Source: Auraticoccus cholistanensis (GTDB lineage: Bacteria; Actinomycetota; Actinomycetes; Propionibacteriales; Propionibacteriaceae). From it: a stretch of DNA of 64,000 nt. The notes under the pieces are model-generated. The model ran no database searches. It was given only the letters and a program-made list of their open reading frames with translations, and was not told the origin of the DNA. The stretch lies in contig NZ_WPCU01000005.1 in the NCBI RefSeq assembly GCF_009742705.1, positions 279,290 to 343,289 on the forward strand, in the 5' to 3' direction. The position numbers were made by a program, and so were the translations under genes. Shown piece after piece: positions 1-7,269 of this stretch (position 1 is the stretch's first letter; each line of letters begins with the position of its first letter).

Positions 1-576
1 CTGTGGTGGTGGTCGAAGGGTGTGTACGCGCTGCTGGGCCGCGAGCAGGATGCGCTCGCCCCCAGCACCGCGCTGCTGCTCCACCACGTCGACCCCGCGC
101 ACCGGGCGGAGGTGCGCGCGATGCTGCAGGAGGCCCCGGAGCGCGGCGTCGCCGCCCGGATCCAGGTCCAGACCGCCAGCCGGCGGCCGAGGACCGTGAT
201 CCTGACCCTCGGACCGGACGGCTGCCCCGAGACGGAGCGTCCCAGCTGGCTCAAGCGGTCGGTGGCCGGCTCGTTGCTCGACGTCACCGACTCCGAGCGC
301 CACGCCAGCACCCGCGCGGTGCGTGCTGCGACCAACCACCGGGCCACCATCGAGCAGGCCAAGGGCATCGCGATGACGGTCTACGGCCTGAGCGAGGACG
401 CCGCCTTCCTGCTGCTGAGCTACTTCTCCCAGAGCCGCAACCTGCGCCTGCACCAGGTGGCGCAGCAGCTCGTCGACCAGGCCGCCCGGCTGACCCCGGG
501 GCGGGACTGCCGGCGGCTGGCCGAGGGGATCCTGGCCGGCGACCAGGATGCCGCAGCCCGGGTCCCCCGGAGCTGA
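1..576 (+). CDS. PAS-ANTAR response regulator (5' end outside window)
   Basis: Likely an RNA-binding antitermination regulator with a sensory domain. The frame is open to the first base of the window and begins WWWSKGVYALLGRE, which resembles the start of a PAS fold, so the true start lies upstream; the internal GTG at position 22 is not a good start. A helical C-terminal part with the core ATIEQAKGIAMTVYGLSEDAAF matches the ANTAR domain, which in known proteins binds paired hairpins in nascent mRNA. No receiver domain is visible in the part present. The stop is at 574-576. The stimulus and targets cannot be inferred. Confidence 0.85.
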   Translation: MWWWSKGVYALLGREQDALAPSTALLLHHVDPAHRAEVRAMLQEAPERGVAARIQVQTASRRPRTVILTLGPDGCPETERPSWLKRSVAGSLLDVTDSERHASTRAVRAATNHRATIEQAKGIAMTVYGLSEDAAFLLLSYFSQSRNLRLHQVAQQLVDQAARLTPGRDCRRLAEGILAGDQDAAARVPRS

Positions 577-622
577 GTCGGCCACCGGACGGGCGCGACC
601 GGGCGTCCGCCGGTGGGGCTGA

Positions 623-1015
623 TCAGCCGCCGAGCTCCTGCTCGGAGCGGAGGATGCAGAACTCGTTGCCCTCCGGGTCGGCCAGCACCACCCAGCCGGT
701 TCCCGGGCCGTGGATGCCGCGGTGGTCGGCCACCTGGGTGGCGCCGAGGGCGAGCAGCCGGGTCAGCTCCTCGTCGCGGGTGCCGGTGCGTGGCCGCAGG
801 TCCAGGTGCAGCCGGTTCTTCACCCGCTTGCCCTCCGGCACCTCGATGAACAGCAGCCGGTGGCCGCTGGCGGGGTCCTCGATCATGCACTCCTCGTGCC
901 CCGGCTCGTTCGGGTCGTCGGGGAGGTCGCGGTACCCGAGCACCTCCCGCCACCAGGTGGAGAGGGTGTAGGCGTCGCGGCTGTCGATGCTGGTGTGGGA
1001 GACGAGGCAGACCAT
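623..1015 (-). CDS. VOC (glyoxalase/bleomycin-resistance-like) family protein
   Basis: A 130-residue protein with the vicinal-oxygen-chelate pattern: an N-terminal strand (MVCLVSHTSIDSRDAY), a WWREVLGY helix, and the C-terminal signature GWVVLADPEGNEFCIL. The metal ligands typical of the fold would be the early His, the H in NRLHLDLRP, and the E in GNEFC. Substrate is unknown; the family includes lyases, dioxygenases and drug-binding proteins. The ATG at 1013-1015 was chosen because the preceding 12 residues are Arg/Pro-rich low-complexity sequence. It stands alone, convergent with the ANTAR gene. Confidence 0.85.
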   Translation of the reverse strand: MVCLVSHTSIDSRDAYTLSTWWREVLGYRDLPDDPNEPGHEECMIEDPASGHRLLFIEVPEGKRVKNRLHLDLRPRTGTRDEELTRLLALGATQVADHRGIHGPGTGWVVLADPEGNEFCILRSEQELGG

Positions 1016-1092
1016 GGGCCCCACCCTCGTGGTGGGCCGCGGCGTCCGCAACGCCCTTTCACCGGTGGCCCCGGCGGTGGCGGCGTGCTCGC

Positions 1093-1524
1093 TCAGCGGT
1101 CCTCGTCGTCGACCCGGGCCGCCAGCCGGTCGCTGCGCTGCTGGGCGGCCTGGGCCGAGCGGAGACCGAGGGCGAAGGCGATCTGGGCCCAGGTCATCCC
1201 CCGTCCACGGGCGACGCCGATCAGCGACGCCTCCAGCCCGTCGAGCTGCGCGCGGGCCTCGGGGACCAGGGTCAGCGCCGCGGCCAGGTCGTCGGTGTCG
1301 ACCGGCGGCTCGCCGCTGCGAGGAGGCGCGGAACCGGCGGCGAGGGCGGTCACCAGGTGCACCGCCTCCTGCGGGTCGACCTGCTCCGGGTGCCGGCTCC
1401 GTGCGCGGGCGTCGGGGGTCGCGGCGAACCGCTCGGTGATCCGGAAGAGGGCCGTGTGGGTGCGCCGTGACCGGTCGCGCCCTGGGTCGCTGGGGGAGAA
1501 GGGACTGGCCTGGCCGTCACTCAT
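1093..1524 (-). CDS. Small HTH DNA-binding protein
   Basis: A 143-residue protein whose C-terminal third (LEASLIGVARGRGMTWAQIA then FALGLRSAQAAQQR) looks like a helix-turn-helix of the kind seen in a common actinobacterial protein family of unknown target. The N-terminal half is charged and has no recognisable domain. The ATG at 1522-1524 is preferred over a start 7 codons upstream because a TTGACA-type promoter would begin transcription at this codon, giving a leaderless mRNA. A palindrome overlapping the -35 box suggests autoregulation. Function otherwise unknown. Confidence 0.7.
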   Translation of the reverse strand: MSDGQASPFSPSDPGRDRSRRTHTALFRITERFAATPDARARSRHPEQVDPQEAVHLVTALAAGSAPPRSGEPPVDTDDLAAALTLVPEARAQLDGLEASLIGVARGRGMTWAQIAFALGLRSAQAAQQRSDRLAARVDDEDR

Positions 1525-1530
1525 GAGCCC

Positions 1531-1571
1531 AGCGTTCCGCGTCAACGAGTCACTGTCAACACCATGTTGAC
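1531..1571 (-). promoter_or_regulatory. Promoter with overlapping palindromic operator
   Basis: On the minus strand TTGACA (1559-1554) is followed by a 17-nt spacer and AACGCT (1536-1531), predicting a start at about 1524, the ATG of the HTH gene. A near-perfect palindrome GTCAACACCATGTTGAC (1555-1571) covers the -35 box, and a third GTCAAC half site lies at 1541-1546. This fits a repressor site, probably for the HTH protein itself, which is inference. Confidence 0.45.
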
Positions 1572-1610
1572 GTAACGTCGGGCGAGCGGTCAGGCAGTGG
1601 TCGTCCGGCC

Positions 1611-2060
1611 TCAGGCCACCGGCGGCGCCGTCGGGGTGACGCCCAGGGACCGCAGCAGCTCCTGCACCCGTCGACCGATCTCGTCGCGGATGGGGCGCAC
1701 GGCATCCACGCCCCGGCCGGCGGGGTCCTCGAGCGCCCAGTCCTCGTACCGCTTGCCCGGGAACCAGGGGCAGGCGTCGCCGCAGCCCATGGTGATGACG
1801 ACGTCGGAGGCCACCACGGCCTCCTCGGTGAGCACCTTGGGCTGCTCGCCGCGCAGGTCGATGCCGAGCTCGGCCATCGCCTCCACGGCGGCCGGGTTGA
1901 CGCGCTCGGCCGGCAGGGACCCGGCGGAGCGCACCTCGACCGTGCCGCCGGAGAGAGCGCGGACGAAGCCCGCGGCCATCTGCGACCGCCCGGCGTTGTG
2001 GACGCAGACGAACAGCACCGAGGGACGGACGGCGTCGGGGGAGGGGTTGGTGGTCGTCAT
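1611..2060 (-). CDS. arsC: Arsenate reductase, low-molecular-weight phosphatase type
   Basis: A 149-residue thiol-dependent arsenate reductase that makes arsenite for export by the neighbouring ACR3 protein. The phosphatase P-loop C-V-H-N-A-G-R-S starts at Cys19, and VITMGCGDACPWFPGKRYEDW near residues 90-110 matches the Cys-containing redox segment of thioredoxin- or mycothiol-linked ArsC proteins. The ATG at 2058-2060 overlaps the ACR3 stop by four bases (ATGA), which fixes the start and indicates translational coupling. It is the last gene of the arsenic operon. Confidence 0.93.
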   Translation of the reverse strand: MTTTNPSPDAVRPSVLFVCVHNAGRSQMAAGFVRALSGGTVEVRSAGSLPAERVNPAAVEAMAELGIDLRGEQPKVLTEEAVVASDVVITMGCGDACPWFPGKRYEDWALEDPAGRGVDAVRPIRDEIGRRVQELLRSLGVTPTAPPVA

Positions 2061-3190
2061 CGACGGGCCTCTCGATCGGCAGGGGTGTGCTGGGGGCTGA
2101 GGCTGGGGCTGGTGGGGGAGGGGTCGACGCCGAACCAGCGGCGGGCCGTCCACAGCGAGACGTAGACCAGACCCACCAGCACCGGCACCTCGATCAGCGG
2201 GCCGACCACTCCGGCGAGCGCCTGCCCGGAGGTGGCGCCGAAGGTGCCGATGGCGACCGCGATCGCCAGCTCGAAGTTGTTGCCGGCGGCGGTGAAGGCC
2301 AGCGTGGTGGAGCGTGCGTAACCCAGGCCCTGGACCTTGCCCAGGGCGAGACCGAGGCCCCACATGACGGCGAAGTAGACCAGCAGCGGCACCGCGATGC
2401 GCGCGACGTCGAGCGGCCGGGACACCAGCTGGTCCCCCTGCAGGGCGAACAGCAGCGCGATGGTGAACAGCAGCCCGTACAGCGCCCAGGGTCCGATCCG
2501 GGGCACGAAGCGCTGCTCGTACCAGTCCCGGCCGCGGGTGCGTTCGCCGAGCAGCCGGGAGGCCAGGCCGGCGACCAGCGGGACGCCCAGGAAGACCAGC
2601 ACGTTGACCGCGATCTGACCGACCGAGACGTCCAGGCCCTGGGTGTCCAGCCCCAGCCAGCCCGGCAGCACCGTCAGGTAGAACCAGCCGAGCACCGAGA
2701 AGGCCACCACCTGGAACACCGAGTTGACGGCCACCAGCACCGCGGCGGCCTCCCGGTCCCCGCAGGCGAGGTCGTTCCAGATGACGACCATGGCGATGCA
2801 GCGCGCCAGCCCGACCACCACGAGCCCGGTGCGGTACTCCGGCAGGTCGGCCAGGAACAGCCAGGCCAGGGCGAACATCAGCGCCGGGCCGAGCAGCCAG
2901 TTGAGCGCGAGCGAGCTGAGCAGCAGCCTCCGGTCGCCGGTGACGGCGGCGACCCGGTCGTAGCGGACCTTGGCCAGCACCGGGTACATCATGACCAGCA
3001 GCCCCAGCGCGATGGGCACCGAGACGCCGCCCACCTCAAGCGCTGTCAGCAGAGCCGACAACCCGGGCACGGACCGGCCCAGCAGCAGCCCGGCGACCAT
3101 GGCCAGCCCGATCCACAGCGGCAGCCACCGGTCGAGCGTGGAGAGCCGGCGGGTGACGGCCGGGGACTCGGTGGTGCCCTGGGCCGTCAC
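2057..3190 (-). CDS. ACR3-family arsenite efflux permease
   Basis: A 377-residue membrane protein with about ten hydrophobic segments, which exports arsenite in the BART/ACR3 family. The segment GLARCIAMVVIWNDLACGD carries the conserved Cys of ACR3 transporters, and FTAAGNNFELAIAVAIGTFG matches the second family signature. The start is GTG at 3188-3190: it overlaps the stop of the upstream flavoprotein as GTGA, whereas the longer open frame adds 34 Arg/Pro-rich residues with no membrane character. It sits between the flavoprotein and arsC in a coupled three-gene operon. Confidence 0.93.
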   Translation of the reverse strand: MTAQGTTESPAVTRRLSTLDRWLPLWIGLAMVAGLLLGRSVPGLSALLTALEVGGVSVPIALGLLVMMYPVLAKVRYDRVAAVTGDRRLLLSSLALNWLLGPALMFALAWLFLADLPEYRTGLVVVGLARCIAMVVIWNDLACGDREAAAVLVAVNSVFQVVAFSVLGWFYLTVLPGWLGLDTQGLDVSVGQIAVNVLVFLGVPLVAGLASRLLGERTRGRDWYEQRFVPRIGPWALYGLLFTIALLFALQGDQLVSRPLDVARIAVPLLVYFAVMWGLGLALGKVQGLGYARSTTLAFTAAGNNFELAIAVAIGTFGATSGQALAGVVGPLIEVPVLVGLVYVSLWTARRWFGVDPSPTSPSLSPQHTPADREARR

Positions 3191-4539
3191 GCCGCTCCTC
3201 CACGTCGACGTGCCGGCCCGACGAGGACCGGCTGCGGTGCCCCGCAGCACCCGGCTGTCTCGTCCGGCTGGGCCGCGAGGTCGGTGGAGCACACCCCAGT
3301 GGCGGGCAGCTGCAGCTCCACGGCGTCGGCGCCCGCCCGGTCACCGGCCAGCGCGGCCGCGACGGAGCGCACCTGCTCGTAGCCGGTGGCCAGCAGGAAC
3401 GTCGGGGCCCGGCCGTAGGACTTCGTGCCGACCAGGTAGAAGCCGTCGTCGGGGTGGGCGAGCAGCCGCTCGCCGTGGGCGGGGACCGTCCCGCAGGAGT
3501 GGACGTTCGGGTCGATCAGCTCTGCCAGCCCGCGAGGGCACTCCACCACCGGGTCCAGGTCGAGGCGGACCTCCCGCAGCATCTCCAGGTCGGGCCGGAA
3601 CCCGGTGGCGTTGACGACGGTGTCGACCTCCAGCTCGAGCGGCTCGTCGCGGCTGGTGCCGGTCACGCGGACCCCGTCGGCCAGCGGCGTGAGCCGCTCG
3701 ATGGCCACCCGCGTCATCAGCCGCACCACGCCGATGCCGACGGCCTCGCGCAGCCGCGTCCCGAGCAGACCTCGCGCGGGCAGCTGGTCGTCGCTGCCGC
3801 CGCCGTAGAGACGTCGCGCGGTGCCACCGCGGATGGCCCAGCTGATGCGGGTCCCGGGGGCCGTCCCGGCCAGCTCGACGAGGGCGAGCAGCGTGTTCGC
3901 CGCGGAGTGGCCCATCCCCACCACGAGGGTGTGCCGGCCGGCGAAGCGCGCGCGGTCCCGGCCGAGCACGTCCGGCAGGGAGCCGGTCAGCCGCTCGCAG
4001 GCGTCGTCCTCGCCGACGGCCGGGAGCCCGTCGGGTCCCAGGGGATTGGGTCGCGACCAGGTGCCGGAGGCGTCGAGGACCGCGCGGGCCAGCACGTGGT
4101 CCACCCGTCCGGAGGCGTCCACGACCCGCAGCCGGTAGGGACGCCGCTGGCGGCCGAGCGTGCGGGTCCTGTCCGCGCCGGCGCGGGTGACCGCCACGAC
4201 CCGGGCTCCGGTGCGGATGCGTCCCGACAGCGGCTCGGTGGCCGCTAGCGGTTCAAGGTAGCGCTGCACCAGCTCGCGACCGGTGGGCAGCTCCTCGGGG
4301 GAGGGCGACGTCCAGCCCTCCGCCGCCAGCAGCCGCCGGGCGGCGGCGTCCACGTCGTAGCGCCAGGGGGAGAAGAGGCGGACATGGCCCCACTGCGAGA
4401 CCGCAGCCCCCACCGACGCACCGGCCTCGAGCACCAGGGGCTCCAGGCCGCGCTCGAGCAGGTGGGCGGCCGCCGCCAGCCCCACCGGGCCGGCGCCGAT
4501 CACGACCACCGGCAGATCCGCTCGCTGCGGTTCGGACAT
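3187..4539 (-). CDS. ArsO-like FAD/NAD(P)-dependent monooxygenase
   Basis: A 450-residue flavoprotein. The N-terminus VVVIGAGPVGLAAAAHLLERG is an FAD-binding GxGxxG motif, VVGMGHSAANTLL near residue 200 is a second Rossmann motif for NADPH, and VVNATGFRPDL is the ATG motif of flavin monooxygenases. Proteins of this type in ars operons are called ArsO, and their exact substrate is unsettled. The C-terminal tail has clustered cysteines (VCSTDL and AGCCG), which may be a thiolate metalloid site. It is the promoter-proximal gene of the operon, starting with ATG at 4537-4539 and reading out from the arsR intergenic region. Confidence 0.85.
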   Translation of the reverse strand: MSEPQRADLPVVVIGAGPVGLAAAAHLLERGLEPLVLEAGASVGAAVSQWGHVRLFSPWRYDVDAAARRLLAAEGWTSPSPEELPTGRELVQRYLEPLAATEPLSGRIRTGARVVAVTRAGADRTRTLGRQRRPYRLRVVDASGRVDHVLARAVLDASGTWSRPNPLGPDGLPAVGEDDACERLTGSLPDVLGRDRARFAGRHTLVVGMGHSAANTLLALVELAGTAPGTRISWAIRGGTARRLYGGGSDDQLPARGLLGTRLREAVGIGVVRLMTRVAIERLTPLADGVRVTGTSRDEPLELEVDTVVNATGFRPDLEMLREVRLDLDPVVECPRGLAELIDPNVHSCGTVPAHGERLLAHPDDGFYLVGTKSYGRAPTFLLATGYEQVRSVAAALAGDRAGADAVELQLPATGVCSTDLAAQPDETAGCCGAPQPVLVGPARRRGGAA

Positions 4540-4553
4540 CGTGGCTCCCGTCG

Positions 4554-4605
4554 ATCGACGAACTTCGATGCATAGACCATATCGACGAGCGTCGATGCAT
4601 GGCAA
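4554..4605 (-). promoter_or_regulatory. ars operon promoter with two ArsR operator boxes
   Basis: Between the divergent ars operon and arsR lie two similar 16-bp boxes: ATCGACGAACTTCGAT (4554-4569, imperfect) and ATCGACGAGCGTCGAT (4581-4596, perfect 7-bp arms). On the minus strand TTGCCA (4605-4600), an 18-nt spacer and TATGGT (4581-4576) form a promoter whose spacer holds the second box, while the first lies about at +1. On the plus strand CAAGAT (4603-4608) could serve a leaderless arsR. Repressor binding would block both directions. Confidence 0.7.
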
Positions 4606-4614
4606 GATGGAGCC

Positions 4615-4992
4615 ATGACCGCCCCAGCCGCCGACGGCGCCCTCTCCAGGTCCTGCTGCGGCAGCGGGGGAGCGGACGGCGTCGACACCGGCACGGCCCA
4701 GGAGCTGGCTCGGCTGTTCCGGGCCCTGGCTGATCCCAGCAGGGTGCAGCTGCTGTCCATCGTGGCCGCTCAGCCGGACGGCGAGGCGTGCGTGTGCGAC
4801 CTCACGGAGCCCGTGGGGCTGAGTCAGCCGACCGTCAGCCACCACCTCAAGATCCTCGTCGAGGCGGGGCTGCTGGAGCGCGAGAAGCGCGGGGTGTGGG
4901 CCTACTTCCGACTCGCCGCCGACGCGGGGGAGAGGCTGGGCCGGGCCCTCGACCGCGCGGTCGGCGACGGCGCCCGCAGCCCGGCAGGGTGA
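4615..4992 (+). CDS. arsR: Arsenical-resistance repressor, ArsR/SmtB family
   Basis: A 125-residue winged-helix repressor. The recognition helix is LSQPTVSHHLKILVEAGLL. Candidate As(III) ligands are Cys14-Cys15 near the N-terminus (RSCCGSGG) and Cys59/Cys61 in the EACVCDL segment. The N-terminal CC pair plus one downstream Cys resembles the site known for Corynebacterium ArsR rather than the E. coli plasmid type. It is transcribed away from the arsenic operon, with two inverted-repeat boxes in the 75-bp gap, so it probably represses both itself and the operon until arsenite binds. Confidence 0.92.
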   Translation: MTAPAADGALSRSCCGSGGADGVDTGTAQELARLFRALADPSRVQLLSIVAAQPDGEACVCDLTEPVGLSQPTVSHHLKILVEAGLLEREKRGVWAYFRLAADAGERLGRALDRAVGDGARSPAG

Positions 4993-5076
4993 GCGGAGCT
5001 CGAGGCCTGGAACCGGTACCGGATCGTTGCCCTCGACCCCGCGCCCCGCACCCCCGTCAGGCGCTAGGTTCCCGGT

Positions 5077-5397
5077 GTGACCACCACCGTGCGCCGCCTG
5101 GCCGCCACCGCGCTCGCTCTCGGCCTGCTCGCGGCCCCGCTGACCAGTGGGCTCGACGCAGCCGACGCCGCCCCCAAGCCCAAGTCGTACAAGAACTGCA
5201 CCGCGCTGCAGAAGGACTACCCGCACGGGGTGGCCAAGAAGGGCGCCCGTGACAAGGTCACCGGCAAGGCCAAGCCGGTGAAGAACTTCACCGTGTCGAC
5301 GAAGGTGTACAAGCTCAACGACGGGCCGCGCAACGCCAGGACCGGCGAGTACGACCTCGACCGCGACAACGACGGCGTGGCCTGCGAGAAGCGCTGA
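5077..5397 (+). CDS. Secreted Excalibur calcium-binding protein
   Basis: A 106-residue exported protein: a signal peptide of about 31 residues (VRRLAATALALGLLAAPLTS, cut near ADA-AP), then a Lys-rich region and a C-terminal Excalibur motif, YDLDRDNDGVACEKR, with the EF-hand-like DxDxDG loop and conserved Cys. The first Cys, in SYKNCTALQKDYPHGV, is the usual disulfide partner. Such domains are common in extracellular actinobacterial proteins; no enzymatic role is visible. A TAGGTT -10 box at 5065-5070 puts the transcript start on the GTG, suggesting a leaderless mRNA. Confidence 0.85.
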   Translation: MTTTVRRLAATALALGLLAAPLTSGLDAADAAPKPKSYKNCTALQKDYPHGVAKKGARDKVTGKAKPVKNFTVSTKVYKLNDGPRNARTGEYDLDRDNDGVACEKR

Positions 5398-5409
5398 GCT
5401 GGACCGGTG

Positions 5410-5439
5410 CGGCCGCCGGCTCCCTGGAGCCGGCGGCCG
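5410..5439 (+). terminator. Bidirectional hairpin terminator
   Basis: A perfect inverted repeat with 14-bp GC-rich arms (CGGCCGCCGGCTCC and its complement) and a two-base centre lies 13 bases after the Excalibur stop and 26 bases from the stop of the convergent secreted-protein gene. Placement and symmetry fit a terminator working in both directions; no T-run follows, which is common in this phylum. Confidence 0.75.
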
Positions 5440-5464
5440 TGCCGTGCTGGTGAAGATCTGCCGG

Positions 5465-6433
5465 TCAGCGGCGGAACGTCATCGAGGTGTGCTGCAGCTC
5501 CTCGGCGGCGCACGTCACCTCTCCGCGTCGCCCGTCGGTGGTCTCGACGCTGATGTGGGCCTCGAACGGGGTCACGGTCTCGATGACCCGCGACCGGCCG
5601 TCGCGCTCGACCGTGGTCACGGGAGCGCCCGCCTGGGTCAGCTCCACCCGCAGGGTGAGGTCGGCCACCGTGTCACCGGTGAAGACCTCCAGCAGCGGGG
5701 TCACCAGCCGGCCCCGGGGGCCGCGCATCGCGACGTCGCCCTCGGCCTTGAGCGGGTTGGTGCCGTCGTCGACCACGACCTCCGCGTAGGGAGCCCAGCG
5801 GCTCTCGCCGCTCAGCAGCACCTGTGCGTGGGGGATACCCTCCACGGCGCAGATGGCGGAGTTGAAGTCCTTGCTGCGCACCACGTGCACCGGCGGGTTC
5901 GTCGTGTAGATGTCGAAGACGATCTTCGACCCGCTGCAGGAGAGCTCGTCGGGGACGGGGGAGTACCCCGGCACGCTCGCGGACACGTTGCTGAAGGTGA
6001 ACTCGCTGGTGGTGATGGTCCCGGTGGTGCGGATGTTGCCGTCACGGTCGTCGACCTCCTCCACGACCGGCTCGCCCTCGACGACGTCCGCTGAGAAGGT
6101 GGCCGTGCCGACGAACTCGCCGGTCGAGGGGACGGTGGCGGTGACCTCGGCGGTGAAGTGGGGGCCGAAGTCCGCGGTGCCCTCCCAGCCCTCCAGCACG
6201 GTGCGGGACTGCTGGTCCTCGACGAAGAAGGAGGAGCCGGACTCGCCGGAGGCGCTGCCGCCGCTGGCCTGGAAGAAGACGCTCTCACCGGTGGTGGTCG
6301 AGAACGCGCAGGACAGCTCGTGCACGGTGTTCAGCGTGTGGGTGGGACGGCCGGTGGCCGAGGCCGGGACGGCGACGAGGTTGGCGGCGACGACGGCAGC
6401 GGCGACGCCACCGAGGATGCGGGCGGTTCTCAT
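5465..6433 (-). CDS. Secreted protein of unknown function
   Basis: A 322-residue exported protein that I do not recognise. The N-terminus MRTARILGGVAAAVVAANLVA followed by VPASA is a clear Sec signal peptide. The mature part is rich in Ser, Thr, Val and Gly with alternating beta-strand-like segments and a few cysteines (LSCAFS, LSCSGS, AICAVE, EVTCAAEE) that could pair as disulfides. The ATG at 6431-6433 has an AGGAAG ribosome site six bases upstream; the longer open frame is Arg/His-rich and unlikely. The upstream 170 bp hold short hairpins but no recognisable riboswitch. Confidence 0.75.
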   Translation of the reverse strand: MRTARILGGVAAAVVAANLVAVPASATGRPTHTLNTVHELSCAFSTTTGESVFFQASGGSASGESGSSFFVEDQQSRTVLEGWEGTADFGPHFTAEVTATVPSTGEFVGTATFSADVVEGEPVVEEVDDRDGNIRTTGTITTSEFTFSNVSASVPGYSPVPDELSCSGSKIVFDIYTTNPPVHVVRSKDFNSAICAVEGIPHAQVLLSGESRWAPYAEVVVDDGTNPLKAEGDVAMRGPRGRLVTPLLEVFTGDTVADLTLRVELTQAGAPVTTVERDGRSRVIETVTPFEAHISVETTDGRRGEVTCAAEELQHTSMTFRR

Positions 6434-6602
6434 GGGACGACTTCCTGATTCGTGGTGGCTCCAGGCGTCGACTCGCCTGCGATCTCGATGGTGCCGGATG
6501 CCTGCCACCGTGCGCAGGAGTTTTCTCCTTCTTCCGGGTTCGCCGGCGGTGGATGGCGGACGCGGGGGAGGGTGGCCGGTCGGGCGGGCCGGTCGGCCGC
6601 GG

Positions 6603-7088
6603 TCAGCCCAGGACCAGGTGCTGGTGACCGTCGATCCGCTCGCGGACGACGTCGAGGTGGCCGGCGTGGGTGGCGGTCTCGACGAGCAGCCGCAGCACGC
6701 AGTCGCGTGTCTGCGGGAACGGCGGGAACGGGAAGACCTCCGCCGGCGGCCACCACCGGGGCGGTGCGTCGAGGTCGAGGCCCTCGAGGACGTCCTGGTT
6801 GCGCCGGCACCAGCGGCGGTACCGGGACACCGCCTCGGCGCCGGTCGTCACCGGCACCTTCCAGCCGTCCTGGACCAGGCTGATGGCTTCCTCGTCCGCA
6901 GCCACCACGGCGCCGATCCAGAAGATCTCGTCGTCGTAGGTCAGGTGGTTGAGGAGCTGGGCCGGCGACCAGCCGGACGGAGCGCCGGGCCTGGTCATCG
7001 CGTCCTCGCCGAGGCCGTCGACGGCCGCCAGCACGTGGCGGCGTTCGGTGTCGAGGTGCTCGAGGAGCACGGAGCGCTCACGGGTCAT
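6603..7088 (-). CDS. DinB/DUF664 family protein
   Basis: A 161-residue four-helix-bundle protein. The metal-binding histidines of the DinB superfamily fit LLNHLTYDDE near residue 47 and the C-terminal ETATHAGHLDVVRE segment. DUF664 members are thought to include mycothiol-dependent enzymes, but the substrate here is unknown. The start is ATG at 7086-7088. A tandem octamer upstream may be a control element. Confidence 0.85.
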   Translation of the reverse strand: MTRERSVLLEHLDTERRHVLAAVDGLGEDAMTRPGAPSGWSPAQLLNHLTYDDEIFWIGAVVAADEEAISLVQDGWKVPVTTGAEAVSRYRRWCRRNQDVLEGLDLDAPPRWWPPAEVFPFPPFPQTRDCVLRLLVETATHAGHLDVVRERIDGHQHLVLG

Positions 7089-7164
7089 GCCAGCAACCTA
7101 CGGCGCGATCTCGAGACCCGGGGGGAGGCCCGAGCCAGGCTCCCCGACGGAGTCGATCCACCCG

Positions 7165-7180
7165 TAATGTCATAATGTCA
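7165..7180 (-). repeat. Tandem octamer upstream of the DinB gene
   Basis: Two perfect abutting copies of TAATGTCA (TGACATTA on the DinB strand) lie about 80 bp upstream of the DinB start, in a 181-bp gap that is otherwise featureless apart from being less GC-rich than its surroundings. They could be tandem regulator half sites; no regulator gene is adjacent. Confidence 0.35.
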
Positions 7181-7269
7181 CTTATCGGACTACTGTCCAG
7201 GAGGCTGGTGGTCGGCCGCATCCGCGTCCAGATCACCGCTCACACGACGCCGCGCGAACTACACCGTTG

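Noticed and set aside
6434-6602. Possible riboswitch (AGGAGTTTTCTCCT at 6516-6529 and a CAGGCG/CGCCTG stem) before the secreted-protein gene
   Set aside because: Only short isolated hairpins are visible; no match to a known aptamer core could be recognised by eye.
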